Assembly: GCA_022798895.1 (NCBI GenBank)
Contig: JAAWNJ010000004.1
Location: 1 to 56,126, forward strand
Reading direction: 5' to 3'
DNA length: 56,126 nucleotides
Source of the DNA: Clostridia bacterium
GTDB lineage: Bacteria; Bacillota; Clostridia; TANB77; CAG-508
Positions within the stretch are counted from its first letter, which is position 1; every line of letters begins with the position of its first letter. Below are positions 43,227-52,779 of this stretch, one piece after another. Below the pieces are notes generated by a model. The model was given only the letters and a program-made list of their open reading frames with translations, did no database searches and was not told where the DNA came from. The position numbers and the translations under genes were made by a program.

Positions 43227-44454
43227 ATGAAAAATGTTAAAAAAATTGCGATTATTCTTTTGCTACTTGTCATATATGCTTATGTTTGTTACATCTCATT
43301 CTTGCCAAGTCAATATATTATTATACAAGGAGAAAAGTTGAAAATTAATACTTTATTTGGAACTACTTTAGTTCCAAAAGAAAGTAATGATTTGCAAACT
43401 GTACAGACAGTAAGTAACTTAAATAATACAAAGGTAGAGCAAGTAGGCAAGATAGATTTTAGTTTAAGCTTATTTCATTTATTTAAAGTAAAAGATGTAA
43501 GTGTCAATGTAATTCCTAAAACTAGTGTTGTTCCTATTGGAAAAGCAATCGGAATGAAGCTATATACAGATGGTGTTTTAGTGGTAGGTATGTCAGAAAT
43601 AGAAGGAAAAAGACCTTATGAGAATACAGGAATTCAAGAGGGAGACAGAATTATTCAAATCAACGAGAATGATATTCGGAAATACTGCAGAATTAATGAA
43701 AGAAGTAAATGCTAGCAAGGGAAGTAGAATTAATATCAAATATATTCGTGAAGAAGAAACCATTACAACAAGCATGAAACCAGTCAAGAGTGGAGATGAA
43801 GGATATAAACTAGGTCTTTGGGTAAGAGATGCAGCAGCAGGTGTAGGAACATTAACCTTTTATGAACCAGAAACAAAGATGTTTGCTACTTTAGGACATG
43901 GCATTTTAGATGTAGATACATCAGACTTAATTAAAATTGCAAATGGAGAATTAGTTACTACGAATATTTTAAATATCCAAAAAGGTGAAAAAGGAAAACC
44001 AGGAGAAATAAGAGGAACTATTGAGTCAGGCTATACCTTAGGAAGAGTTACAAAAAATACAGCTTTTGGCGTTTATGGGATATTAGATGCACCTTCATAT
44101 CTTTCTATTTCAGCTCAAGATGCTATAGAGGTAGCTACTAGAGAAGAAATAAAAACAGGAGCAGCACAGATTATTTGCGAATTAGAAAATGGCAAAATAC
44201 AGTACTTTGATATAGAAATTCAAAAAGTTTTTGTAGGAAATAATGAAGATAATAAAAGTATGTTATTAAAGGTAACTGATGAAGAACTTTTAGAAAAAAC
44301 AGGTGGGATTATTCAAGGAATGAGTGGAGCGCCCATTGTGCAAGATGGAAAATTTGTAGGAGCAGTTACTCATGTATTAGTTAATGATCCTAGTCAAGGA
44401 TATGGTGTTTTTGCAGATATTATGTTAAAGCAAATGAGGCAAGTAAATGAATAA
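43227..44454 (+). CDS. spoIVB: SpoIVB peptidase (S55), with +1 frameshift at in-frame CGG (43677) inside PDZ domain
   Basis: TGIQEGDRIIQINENDI[C]GNTAELMKEVNAS...LWVRDAAAGVGTLTFYEPETKMFATLGHGILD...GGIIQGMSGAPIVQDGKFVGAVTHVLVNDPSQGYGVF. Confidence 0.9.
43677..43679 (+). other. CGG +1 frameshift site, spoIVB
   Basis: AAT GAT ATT CGG AAA; +1 gives GGA AAT ACT GCA GAA TTA. Confidence 0.85.
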
Positions 44455-44474
44455 AAAGAAGTAGAGGGGATAGT

Positions 44475-45620
44475 ATGAGAAATAATAAAGTTATAATTAT
44501 TGTAATTACAGTTTTATCCGTAGTTGTTATAGGAGTATTAGGAGTTATAGCAATTACAATAATAAATGGAAAGAAACAACCAGCAGGTAATCAAAATGTA
44601 GAAAATCCAGAGAATAATGTGGAACAAAATATAGTAGAAGAGCCAACGAATGAAGAACAAAATACACAAACAAACCAATCAACTGGTAATTTGATTCTAA
44701 TTGATCCTGATATTGATCCATCTGGAACAACATCAAATGAGCCAACTGAAAGCTTTGTTTCACGTTATTATTATAACCAATTAGATGAGACAGCTAAAAC
44801 GATTTATACAGAATTAAAAAATAATAAAGCTAAATTGATTTCAGGAAATTATAATGTAGATTATGGAACAAGTTTTAATACTTTATTAAATACAGAGGGA
44901 GGACAAGATGAGTTAACCGAAGCTTTTCAAGCAGCATGGGATGCCTTTATTTATGATAATGTAGATTTATTTTATATTGATGTTACAAAAGTAAATATCA
45001 ATATAAAATATGAAAGTCTTGGAGGGATTAGAACTTATCAAGTATCTATAGGTCCAAGAAATAATGGAAGTTATTATATAGATACTTTTCAAACGCAAGA
45101 ACAAGTAGAAAAAGCAAAATCTTACTTAGAAGATGTGAGAAAGCAAATGGCAGAGCAAATTGCCGTAGATGGTGTTTATAGAAAATTAGGAAAGGTGCAT
45201 AATTGGCTAATTGAGACAGTAAGTTATGGAGGTACTTCGAAAAATCAGCATACGATATATGGAGCACTAGCTGACAATAAGGCTGTATGTGAGGGGTATG
45301 CTAGAGCTTTCAAGTACTTAATGGATGCTTCAGGAATTCCATGTGTTCTTGTTTCAGGTACAGCAACTAATTCACAAGGGGAAGAAGAAAGTCATGCTTG
45401 GAATTATGTGCAAATTAATGAGAATTGGTATGCAGTTGATGTTACTTGGGATGATCCGATTATAACAGGAGGAGGAGAGTTGACACAAGAATTAAAATAT
45501 AAGTATTTCTTAAAAGGAGCTACAGAATTTAAAGTAGACCATAAAGAAGATGGAAAAATATCAGAAAATGGAAAGCAGTTTAAATTCCCAACTTTGTCAG
45601 AACAAAATTATAGACCATAA
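44475..45620 (+). CDS. Transglutaminase-like domain protein, membrane anchored
   Basis: KAVCEGYARAFKYLMDASGIPCVLVSGTA...ESHAWNYVQINENWYAVDVTWDDP. Confidence 0.88.
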   Translation: MRNNKVIIIVITVLSVVVIGVLGVIAITIINGKKQPAGNQNVENPENNVEQNIVEEPTNEEQNTQTNQSTGNLILIDPDIDPSGTTSNEPTESFVSRYYYNQLDETAKTIYTELKNNKAKLISGNYNVDYGTSFNTLLNTEGGQDELTEAFQAAWDAFIYDNVDLFYIDVTKVNINIKYESLGGIRTYQVSIGPRNNGSYYIDTFQTQEQVEKAKSYLEDVRKQMAEQIAVDGVYRKLGKVHNWLIETVSYGGTSKNQHTIYGALADNKAVCEGYARAFKYLMDASGIPCVLVSGTATNSQGEEESHAWNYVQINENWYAVDVTWDDPIITGGGELTQELKYKYFLKGATEFKVDHKEDGKISENGKQFKFPTLSEQNYRP

Positions 45621-45634
45621 GTATATCAATATAT

Positions 45635-45694
45635 AAATTAAAAGTACTATAACAACAATTAGTAAGGTTAAATATGTTATAGTACTTTTAATTT
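45635..45694. terminator. Bidirectional terminator
   Basis: 20-bp perfect arms AAATTAAAAGTACTATAACA / TGTTATAGTACTTTTAATTT. Confidence 0.85.
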
Positions 45695-45709
45695 ATAAAC
45701 TATTAAATT

Positions 45710-47092
45710 TTAGTCTACTAATTTAGGACCGATGTTGGTGACAGTTCCAGCCCCTAATGTAAGCACAATATCTCTTTCAATAGTACGTTCTTTTAGATAT
45801 TTAATAATTTCATCAAAATCTGAAATATAGATTGCTTTCTTACCATAAGACTCTATCTTTTGTACTAAATCCATAGAAGAAATATTATAAGTATTATCTT
45901 CTCTAGCAGCATAAATATCTGTGATGATAATATGGTCAAATTCAAGTAAAGCTTTGGCAAATTCATCTAGTAGATTTTTGGTTCTACTATAGGTATGTGG
46001 TTGAAAGACAACCCATGACTTTCGATAACTTTTCTGCATTAAAGCTTTAGCTGTTGCATTAATTTCAGTTGGATGATGACCATAATCATCATAAACGCTA
46101 ACGCCTTTATTGAAAGAGCCAATATATTCAAAACGTCTATGCGCACCTGTGTATTTCGCTAGACCATTTTTGATATCTTCTTTCTCAATACCATATTCAT
46201 GACAAAGTGCAATACAAGATAAAGCATTTAATACATTATGCTTACCAGGAACAGACAGACGAATCGTTTTATAAAAAGTATTGTTAAAATAAACATCAAA
46301 AGTAGGGAATCCATTCTTATCAAAAGTAATATTTCTAGCAAAGAAATTGGCTGTTTCATTTTCAATACCAAAAGTAACTGTTTTAGCTTTCGTACTTTTG
46401 GCAACAGTTCTACAATAAATATCATCCCAATTGATTACAAGTAAACCATCTTCAGGTATTAAAGTAACATATTTACTAAAAGAACGAACGATATTTTCAA
46501 TAGAGCCAAAATAGTCTAAATGATCATTATCAATATTTAGAATGATTTCTGTTTTAGGGAATAACTTTAAATAGCTCTCTACATATTCACAAGCTTCTAT
46601 AATGAAATATTCACTACTGCCAACTCTGTAATTTCCATCAAGGGGTTTCAAAAAAGCACCTACTTGAATAGATGGATCTTTCATAGCTTCTAAGAAGCAA
46701 ACTGAAACCATAGAAGTAGTAGTAGTTTTTCCATGGGTACCAGATACACAAATTGTATTTTGAAAAGCCTTTGTAATTTTTCCTAAAAAAGTTCCTCTTT
46801 CAATAGTAGGAATATTTAATTCATGTGCTTTCTCAAGTTCAGCATCATCTTTACGGACAGCAGCACTATAAACTACAACATCTGCTTTTGCAACATTATC
46901 TAAATTATGACCTATTGTTACAGGTATACCAGTAGCTATTAGTTTTTCTGTAACTTCTGAACTTGAAGCATCTGAACCTGTTACATGAAATCCCCAAAAT
47001 TTCAAGATTTCAGCAATTCCACTCATACTGATGCCACCAATACCTATCATATGTACATTTTTATATTGTTTTAGCTCTTCTATATTTGCCAA
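45710..47092 (-). CDS. murC: UDP-N-acetylmuramate--L-alanine ligase
   Basis: HMIGIGGISMSGIAEIL, CVSGTHGKTTTTSM, DNDHLDYFGS; likely TTG start at 47092 (SD AAGGGGTG); ORF track starts at 47128. Confidence 0.93.
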   Translation of the reverse strand: MANIEELKQYKNVHMIGIGGISMSGIAEILKFWGFHVTGSDASSSEVTEKLIATGIPVTIGHNLDNVAKADVVVYSAAVRKDDAELEKAHELNIPTIERGTFLGKITKAFQNTICVSGTHGKTTTTSMVSVCFLEAMKDPSIQVGAFLKPLDGNYRVGSSEYFIIEACEYVESYLKLFPKTEIILNIDNDHLDYFGSIENIVRSFSKYVTLIPEDGLLVINWDDIYCRTVAKSTKAKTVTFGIENETANFFARNITFDKNGFPTFDVYFNNTFYKTIRLSVPGKHNVLNALSCIALCHEYGIEKEDIKNGLAKYTGAHRRFEYIGSFNKGVSVYDDYGHHPTEINATAKALMQKSYRKSWVVFQPHTYSRTKNLLDEFAKALLEFDHIIITDIYAAREDNTYNISSMDLVQKIESYGKKAIYISDFDEIIKYLKERTIERDIVLTLGAGTVTNIGPKLVD

Positions 47093-47396
47093 AGAATAAC
47101 ACCCCTTTAAATAAACGTTAATTCGCAAGCCTAATTATATACTTTAAATTAGGTTTTTTCAAGAGACTTATATGAAATAAATTAGAATAATATAAAAAAT
47201 GAATAAAGAGGGAAAATAAGGTTATAATATGATATGTAGCCAAAAAGAAAAAGGTGAAAGTAAAAAACGTCTTTGAATATAAAAAAAGTTAAAATAATTG
47301 TAAAATAAAGAAGGAAATTTTATATTTTTGGCGAATAATATAATTGTACATAAGAAATGTATAAAAAACTCAAAAACGGAAAGGATGGTACTTAAA

Positions 47397-47684
47397 ATGC
47401 AAATTACAGATGTACGTTTAAGAAAAGTAAATTCAGAAAACAGAATGAAAGCTGTTGCTTCTGTGACATTTGATAACGAATTTGTTGTTCATGACATTAA
47501 AGTTATTGAAAGTCAAAATGGATTGTTTATTGCTATGCCAAGCAGAAAAACTCCAAACGGAGAATTCAAGGATATAGCTCATCCAATCAATGCTGATACT
47601 AGAGAGAAGATTCAAAAAGCTATATTAGAAGCTTATGAAGCTCCTGAAACTGAAGAAACTACAGATACAGAATCAGCAGAATAA
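47397..47684 (+). CDS. spoVG: Septation/sporulation regulator SpoVG
   Basis: [64 protein letters not shown]. Confidence 0.95.
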   Translation: MQITDVRLRKVNSENRMKAVASVTFDNEFVVHDIKVIESQNGLFIAMPSRKTPNGEFKDIAHPINADTREKIQKAILEAYEAPETEETTDTESAE

Positions 47685-47698
47685 TAAATGTATAAAAA

Positions 47699-47728
47699 GG
47701 AAGTGCATTTGGTGTACTTCTTTTTTTG
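47699..47728 (+). terminator. Terminator after spoVG
   Basis: GGAAGTgcatttggtgtACTTCTTTTTTT. Confidence 0.75.
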
Positions 47729-47749
47729 GAAAAAGTAAGTTTAAAATAA

Positions 47750-47780
47750 TCCCCTCTATCACTAGTGACAGAGGGAATGA
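47750..47780 (-). terminator. Terminator after second GC-rich orphan ORF
   Basis: CCCTCTatcactagtgacAGAGGG hairpin. Confidence 0.6.
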
Positions 47781-47788
47781 AAAAGAGC

Positions 47789-48238
47789 TTATTTATGGTG
47801 TATAGTTGGACCTTGGACTTCCAAAAAGTTTTGTAGGTCATTAAGAGCTTGAAGACCTTTCTGATTAGCTATATTATCGAGAGTACTAGCAATCGAAATA
47901 CAAACGATGAGATGTGTTCCAGCCACATAATGGACAAAATCAAACATTTTCAGGCTTGCAGCTAATCCATAGACATTAATTAAACGAGTAAGCCTTTCGT
48001 CAGGCATGTCTCCACTTACCGAAAAAGTAGTAGAGAAGCCATCAGTAGAAAAATTTGGTAAGTACAGCTTGACTCTAGTGCTTGAGTTCAAAGCTAAGCG
48101 CATGTTACTGCCATATACAGCAGTGGGCTCAACCAAGTTGATCCTTGCTATATCTGAAAGTAACTTGTCTGTAATTTTCCGCGGATTGAGCGGAAAACTC
48201 AGAATAACGGCTTTCAGACTAGAGGTTGACGTAGACAT
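47789..48238 (-). CDS. Second GC-rich orphan hypothetical protein
   Basis: MSTSTSSLKAVILSFPLNPRKITDKLLSDIARINL...; RBS AGAGAG, own promoter/terminator; contains one in-frame CGG. Confidence 0.6.
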   Translation of the reverse strand: MSTSTSSLKAVILSFPLNPRKITDKLLSDIARINLVEPTAVYGSNMRLALNSSTRVKLYLPNFSTDGFSTTFSVSGDMPDERLTRLINVYGLAASLKMFDFVHYVAGTHLIVCISIASTLDNIANQKGLQALNDLQNFLEVQGPTIHHK

Positions 48239-48281
48239 ATTATCACTCTCTTTCCATAAAATTTGGCATTGCCAATTATCT

Positions 48282-48310
48282 ATATTATACCATAAAAAAG
48301 GGGAAAATAC
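48282..48310 (-). promoter_or_regulatory. Promoter of second orphan ORF
   Basis: Minus strand TTGTAT-17-TATAAT; spacer resembles that at 8589-8605. Confidence 0.6.
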
Positions 48311-48320
48311 AAATGATAGG

Positions 48321-48545
48321 CTATTGTTCAATTCTATCATATGGCTTTGTGTTGTTAGTTAAGCCTACAAGATAATCAATAGATGTTTGATAAAATTGTG
48401 CTAATGTAATCAAGCTATTGATGTCAATTGTAATTTCACCAGTTTCATATCTAGAATAAGTTTGCTACGTACAATTTAAAAGTTGAGCAATCTCACTTTG
48501 TTTATAGTCATTATCTTCTCTTAAATCTCTAATTTTTAGATTCAT
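48321..48545 (-). pseudogene. Xre-family HTH regulator interrupted by in-frame TAG (48467..48465)
   Basis: MNLKIRDLREDNDYKQSEIAQLLNCT*QTYSRYETGEITIDINSLITLAQFYQTSIDYLVGLTNNTKPYDRIEQ. Confidence 0.8.
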
Positions 48546-48582
48546 ATGAAATCTCCTTGCAAATATTATATAAAGAAATTAT

Positions 48583-48632
48583 AGAATATTCGTATAACGG
48601 ATATTGGCCTATACGCGTATTGCGTGTATAAT
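48583..48632. promoter_or_regulatory. Candidate Xre operators/promoter
   Basis: ATATtCGTataACGgATAT and imperfect palindrome TATACGCGTATTGCGTGTATA overlapping TATAAT. Confidence 0.5.
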
Positions 48633-49995
48633 ATTGTTTAATATAAAAACAAAGGGAAATATTGCGATAGACAGAACGACAAGTAATATTTCAGACATGG
48701 AAGAAGTAGAAACAACTTTAGGTGTCAACAGTAGTGATGAAACAATAGTGACAGCAGAAGTAGATAATAATACTAATATAATAACAGCAACAGCAACTAA
48801 TAAGGAAGGAATAGCGATAATAACAGTTACGTATGGAAAATATAGTAAAACATGTGAAGTGACAGTAAAAGATATTAGTCTTACTTTAAATGAATCGTTT
48901 TATATTGTTACTGGAGGAGAATCATGGACTCATGAAGTTCAATTATCTGCTACACTAACAAATTCACCAGATCCAGTTGAAAAATTAACATGGAGCAGTA
49001 GTAATACTGATATTGCAACAGTTAATAATAAAGGAGTAGTAAAAGCTGGAAAAAGAGGAGGAGATGCAATAATTACTGCAACCTTAACAGATGGAAGTAA
49101 TTTATCAGCCGAATGTAAAATAAGAACAGAGCTATTTGGAAAAATAAAATCAGAAAAAGAAGAGTTTGTTGATAAGAATGGCAATATAGTAGCAATTCCA
49201 GAAAATTTTGCAGTAGGAACTAGTGACAATGTCAATGAAGTAACAAAAGGTTTGGTTATACAAGATGAACATGGAAATCAGTTTGTTTGGATTCCAATAG
49301 GAGATGTTAAAAAATCAGATGGAACAATTGTGAATATTGAACTTGGTCGATATGAATTTAATAAAACCACTGGTGTTCCGACAATAAAACAAGGAATAGG
49401 CAGTATTAATTCACGAGTTAAGATTGAAAGTTATTTTGAGGCTATAAAAGATCCAGAGGGTCATGGATGGACTCTTCCAAAAGATTTAGTAGGATTTTCT
49501 AGTAGCGCTAATTCAAATAATGGATTCTTTATAGCGAGATATATGTCTAGTCAAAGTTCTATATCAACGGCTATGGCAAAATATGATGAACCGTATTGGT
49601 GCGAAATGTATAATAATACGGCTTCTAGTTATGCTAGAACAATGTATGACATGCAGGGGATAGAAAGTGATTTAATAAATAGTTATGCTTATGACACAGT
49701 TTTAGTTTTTATTCAAAAGTTTTCTGGATATGATACGTTTTCTATAGGAACTCCATATTCTCCTTCAGGTAATCCAATTAAGACTGGAAAAGCGGGAGAT
49801 GTTGCTTGTAATATTTTTGATATGGGACGTAGTAGATATTGCTATACAACTGAGATACTAGATACTACTTATAATAGGAAACCGGCTCGTGGAGGCTCAG
49901 AGGGACCATATAAAAGAATAGGGCTATCTGTATCAGGTGGCATTTCAAATTGGGCAAAAAGTGTTGGATTTCGTGCAATTTTCTATTTAAAATAA
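48604..49995 (+). CDS. Bacterial Ig-like (BIG2) protein with C-terminal VWIP/FGE-like domain; possibly N-terminally truncated
   Basis: TWSSSNTDIATVNNKGVVKAGKRGGDAIITATLTDG; GNQFVWIPIGD...GFFIARY...ARGGSEGPYK...VGFRAIFYLK; no signal peptide or clear RBS. Confidence 0.6.
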   Translation: MAYTRIACIILFNIKTKGNIAIDRTTSNISDMEEVETTLGVNSSDETIVTAEVDNNTNIITATATNKEGIAIITVTYGKYSKTCEVTVKDISLTLNESFYIVTGGESWTHEVQLSATLTNSPDPVEKLTWSSSNTDIATVNNKGVVKAGKRGGDAIITATLTDGSNLSAECKIRTELFGKIKSEKEEFVDKNGNIVAIPENFAVGTSDNVNEVTKGLVIQDEHGNQFVWIPIGDVKKSDGTIVNIELGRYEFNKTTGVPTIKQGIGSINSRVKIESYFEAIKDPEGHGWTLPKDLVGFSSSANSNNGFFIARYMSSQSSISTAMAKYDEPYWCEMYNNTASSYARTMYDMQGIESDLINSYAYDTVLVFIQKFSGYDTFSIGTPYSPSGNPIKTGKAGDVACNIFDMGRSRYCYTTEILDTTYNRKPARGGSEGPYKRIGLSVSGGISNWAKSVGFRAIFYLK

Positions 49996-50012
49996 TATTT
50001 TGTAAAAAATAG

Positions 50013-50047
50013 GAGTTCTCAAAATTGAAGTTTTGAGAACTCTTTTT
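50013..50047 (+). terminator. Terminator after Ig-like protein
   Basis: GAGTTCTCAAAA-TTGAAG-TTTTGAGAACTC-TTTTT. Confidence 0.85.
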
Positions 50048-50058
50048 AGGTAAAATAG

Positions 50059-50087
50059 TTGACTTTGTGAAAAAAGCGTTGTATAAT
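50059..50087 (+). promoter_or_regulatory. S10 operon promoter
   Basis: TTGACT-17-TATAAT, 260 nt upstream of rpsJ. Confidence 0.8.
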
Positions 50088-50099
50088 AAAACAGTATGT

Positions 50100-50330
50100 A
50101 TTTGGCGATGAAGTAAGATGTGGCTACAAATTTAGAATTTTCTGAGTTTGGAGGGAACTCTTATGGAGTATGTCGTGGCTTAGACCAAGGCGGTAAGTTA
50201 CAAAATAAAAAGCACTTATCCCAAGTGAACGCATACAAGGCTTGGGCTTTTATATTGGTAATAGATGAAACACCAGAGTGCGTTATAACTTCCGACCGAA
50301 ATGTGGACGAAAAAGTCCAGAAAGAATAGA
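50100..50330 (+). promoter_or_regulatory. Structured S10-operon leader RNA (candidate)
   Basis: Long leader with hairpin AAAAAGC..CCCAAG...CTTGGG-CTTTT. Confidence 0.5.
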
Positions 50331-50346
50331 AGGAGGGAATTTTTAA

Positions 50347-50679
50347 ATGGCAACAAAGAATGAAACTACAGTAACAAGTGAAAAAATCAGAATAAGACTA
50401 AAAGCTTATGATTCAGTTGTTTTAGAACAGTCTGCTGAAAAAATAGTAGATACTGCTAAAAAGACAGGAGCTAAAGTATCAGGTCCTATTCCATTACCAA
50501 CAGAAAAGGAGATAGTTACAATTTTACGTTCTCCACACAAACACAAAGATTCAAGAGAACAATTTGAAATGAGAACACATAAAAGAGTAATTGACATTCT
50601 TTATCCAACACAAAAAACAGTTGACAACTTAATGAAAATTGATTTGCCAGCAGGTGTTGACATAGAGATTAAGTTATAG
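50347..50679 (+). CDS. rpsJ: 30S ribosomal protein S10
   Basis: [40 protein letters not shown]. Confidence 0.96.
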   Translation: MATKNETTVTSEKIRIRLKAYDSVVLEQSAEKIVDTAKKTGAKVSGPIPLPTEKEIVTILRSPHKHKDSREQFEMRTHKRVIDILYPTQKTVDNLMKIDLPAGVDIEIKL

Positions 50680-50689
50680 TGTTAATGAG

Positions 50690-50835
50690 AAGCAAGCAAC
50701 GCGAAGCTTCGAATGTTACACTTAACTTATGCAATTGAACGCAGTAAAGATTAAGTTAGCTGTACGAAGCGTAGCGAGTTACAGATAACTAAAGATTTAT
50801 AAAGTGAAATTGTAATCCTTAGAAAAAAACTTTGA
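50690..50835. repeat. Intergenic repeat family A, composite copy 4 (rpsJ-rplC)
   Basis: Two partial copies: ACTTAACTTATGCAATTGAACG and TTAAGTTAGCTGTACGAAGCGTAGCGAGTTACAGATAACT...GTGAAATTGTAATCCTTAG. Confidence 0.75.
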
Positions 50836-50927
50836 TTTTGATAAGGATATATCTTAAAAGAAAACAAACAAATCAAACCAAGCTAACTAATAAATAGTTA
50901 GCCAATAGTTAGGAGGAAACATAGACA

Positions 50928-51560
50928 ATGAGTAAAACATTAATTGGAAAAAAAGTTGGAATGACTCAAATTTTTGATGAACAAGGAAGAGTAATTCCAG
51001 TAACAGCTATTGAAGCTGGACCATGTACAGTAGTACAAGTAAAAACAGTAGAAACTGATGGATACAATGCTATTCAATTAGGTTTCGGAGATGTAAAAGA
51101 ATATAAAGTAATTAAACCTGTAAAAGGTCATTATACAAAAGTTAATTTAACACCTAAAAAACATTTAAGAGAATTTAGAGTTGATTCTACAGCTGAAGTA
51201 AAAGTTGGAGATGAATTAAAAGCTGATACTTTTGTAGCAGGTGATAAGCTTGATATTCAAGGAACTTCAAAAGGAAAAGGATTCCAAGGTGTTATCAAAC
51301 GTCATGGTCAATCAAGAGGACCTATGGGACATGGTTCTATGTATCATAGAAGACCAGGTTCAATGGGATCAACAACTACACCAGGTAGAGTATTTAAAGG
51401 AAAAAGATTACCAGGACATATGGGACATGTAACTGTTACTATTCAAAACTTAGAAGTAGTAAGAGTAGATTTAGACAAAAATGTAGTTTTAGTAAAAGGT
51501 AGTGTACCAGGAGCAAATGGATCTATTTTAAAACTAAAAACAAGTGTAAAAAGTAAATAA
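50928..51560 (+). CDS. rplC: 50S ribosomal protein L3
   Basis: [22 protein letters not shown]...[12 protein letters not shown]. Confidence 0.97.
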   Translation: MSKTLIGKKVGMTQIFDEQGRVIPVTAIEAGPCTVVQVKTVETDGYNAIQLGFGDVKEYKVIKPVKGHYTKVNLTPKKHLREFRVDSTAEVKVGDELKADTFVAGDKLDIQGTSKGKGFQGVIKRHGQSRGPMGHGSMYHRRPGSMGSTTTPGRVFKGKRLPGHMGHVTVTIQNLEVVRVDLDKNVVLVKGSVPGANGSILKLKTSVKSK

Positions 51561-51574
51561 GGAGGGAAAGACAA

Positions 51575-52198
51575 ATGCCTAAAGTAGATGTATACGATAT
51601 AGAAGGTAAAAAAGTAAAGACAATTGAACTTAAAGAAGAAGTATTTGGTATTGAACCAAATGAAACAGTAGTACATCATGTTTTAGTAAATTACCTAGCT
51701 AATCAAAGACAAGGTACACAAAGTACTAAAACAAGAAGCGAAGTATCTGGTGGTGGAAGAAAACCATGGAGACAAAAAGGTACAGGCCGTGCAAGACAAG
51801 GTAGTATCCGTGCACCACACTGGGTAGGTGGAGGTATCGCATTAGGACCAAAACCACGTTCATATAATTACACAGTAAATAAAAAAGAAAGACAATTAGC
51901 AATTAAATCATTATTAAGCTCTAAAGTATTAGAGAAAGAATTAGTTGTTGTAGAAAAATTACCATTAAAAGAAATTAAAACAAAAGAAATGGCAAGAGTT
52001 CTAAACAACTTAAAAGTAGAAGGAAAAGCAGTTATTCTTTTAGCAGAAAAAGATGAAGTTGTTCAAAAATCAGCAAGAAACATTGAAGGAGTTAAAACAC
52101 TTCAAGTTGGAACTATCAATGTATATGATTTATTAAAACATAAAAATCTTGTTGTAACAGAAGATACTGTTAAAAAATTAGAGGAGGTGTACGCATAA
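51575..52198 (+). CDS. rplD: 50S ribosomal protein L4
   Basis: [37 protein letters not shown]. Confidence 0.97.
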   Translation: MPKVDVYDIEGKKVKTIELKEEVFGIEPNETVVHHVLVNYLANQRQGTQSTKTRSEVSGGGRKPWRQKGTGRARQGSIRAPHWVGGGIALGPKPRSYNYTVNKKERQLAIKSLLSSKVLEKELVVVEKLPLKEIKTKEMARVLNNLKVEGKAVILLAEKDEVVQKSARNIEGVKTLQVGTINVYDLLKHKNLVVTEDTVKKLEEVYA

Positions 52199-52545
52199 TG
52201 AAAGCAGAAGACGTTATCATAGCACCAGTTGTTACTGAAAAAAGTAATGATGGATTACAAGAAGGAAAGTATACCTTTAAAGTAAATAAGAAAGCTACTA
52301 AAATTGATATTAGAAATGCAGTAGAAAAACTTTTTGAAGTAAAGGTTTTAAATGTTAACACAATGAGTGTTAAAGGAAAAAATAAAAGAATGGGTAAAAC
52401 ATCAGGAAAAACTCCTGATTGGAAAAAAGCAATTGTTACAATTGATACAAACCCATCAGATGTAAAATATTTATCAAAAGGCGGAAAAGAAGTTAAAGTT
52501 TCTAAGAAATATAAAGACAGTATTGAACACTTTATGGGGGCTTAG
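52198..52545 (+). CDS. rplW: 50S ribosomal protein L23
   Basis: [42 protein letters not shown]. Confidence 0.96.
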   Translation: MKAEDVIIAPVVTEKSNDGLQEGKYTFKVNKKATKIDIRNAVEKLFEVKVLNVNTMSVKGKNKRMGKTSGKTPDWKKAIVTIDTNPSDVKYLSKGGKEVKVSKKYKDSIEHFMGA

Positions 52546-52551
52546 AAAGAA

Positions 52552-52779
52552 GGTATAAGATGAAATATCGAGAGAAAACTCGGAAAACAAATAAATATCT
52601 GTAATGCGGAACAGGAAAAAGTCCGTAAATAAAAAGAGAAAGAGAGGAAGAAACTTTCAAAAGCGAGTATTGCTAGGAAGATGAGAAAATATTTTTGAGA
52701 CTATACGAAGGTATGTCGAAAAAAATATTTGCGAAATCGGACAACGCAAGACGAAGGTTTTCAAAGTTTCGTAAATGAA
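52552..52779 (+). ncRNA. Candidate structured leader/insert upstream of rplB
   Basis: GAAACTTTcAAAA (52650) pairs with TTTTcAAAGTTTC (52758), enclosing a hairpin at 52687-52730. Confidence 0.45.

Noticed and set aside
48465-48467. TAG as a reassigned sense codon
   Set aside because: TAG is used as a normal stop by spoVM, rpsJ, pheT and others; the xre TAG is better read as a nonsense mutation
48604-49995. Diversity-generating retroelement target
   Set aside because: FGE-like C-terminus is suggestive, but no reverse transcriptase or template/variable repeat pair is visible
50120-50329. 69-aa ORF upstream of rpsJ
   Set aside because: No clear SD, unusual composition; more likely part of a structured leader
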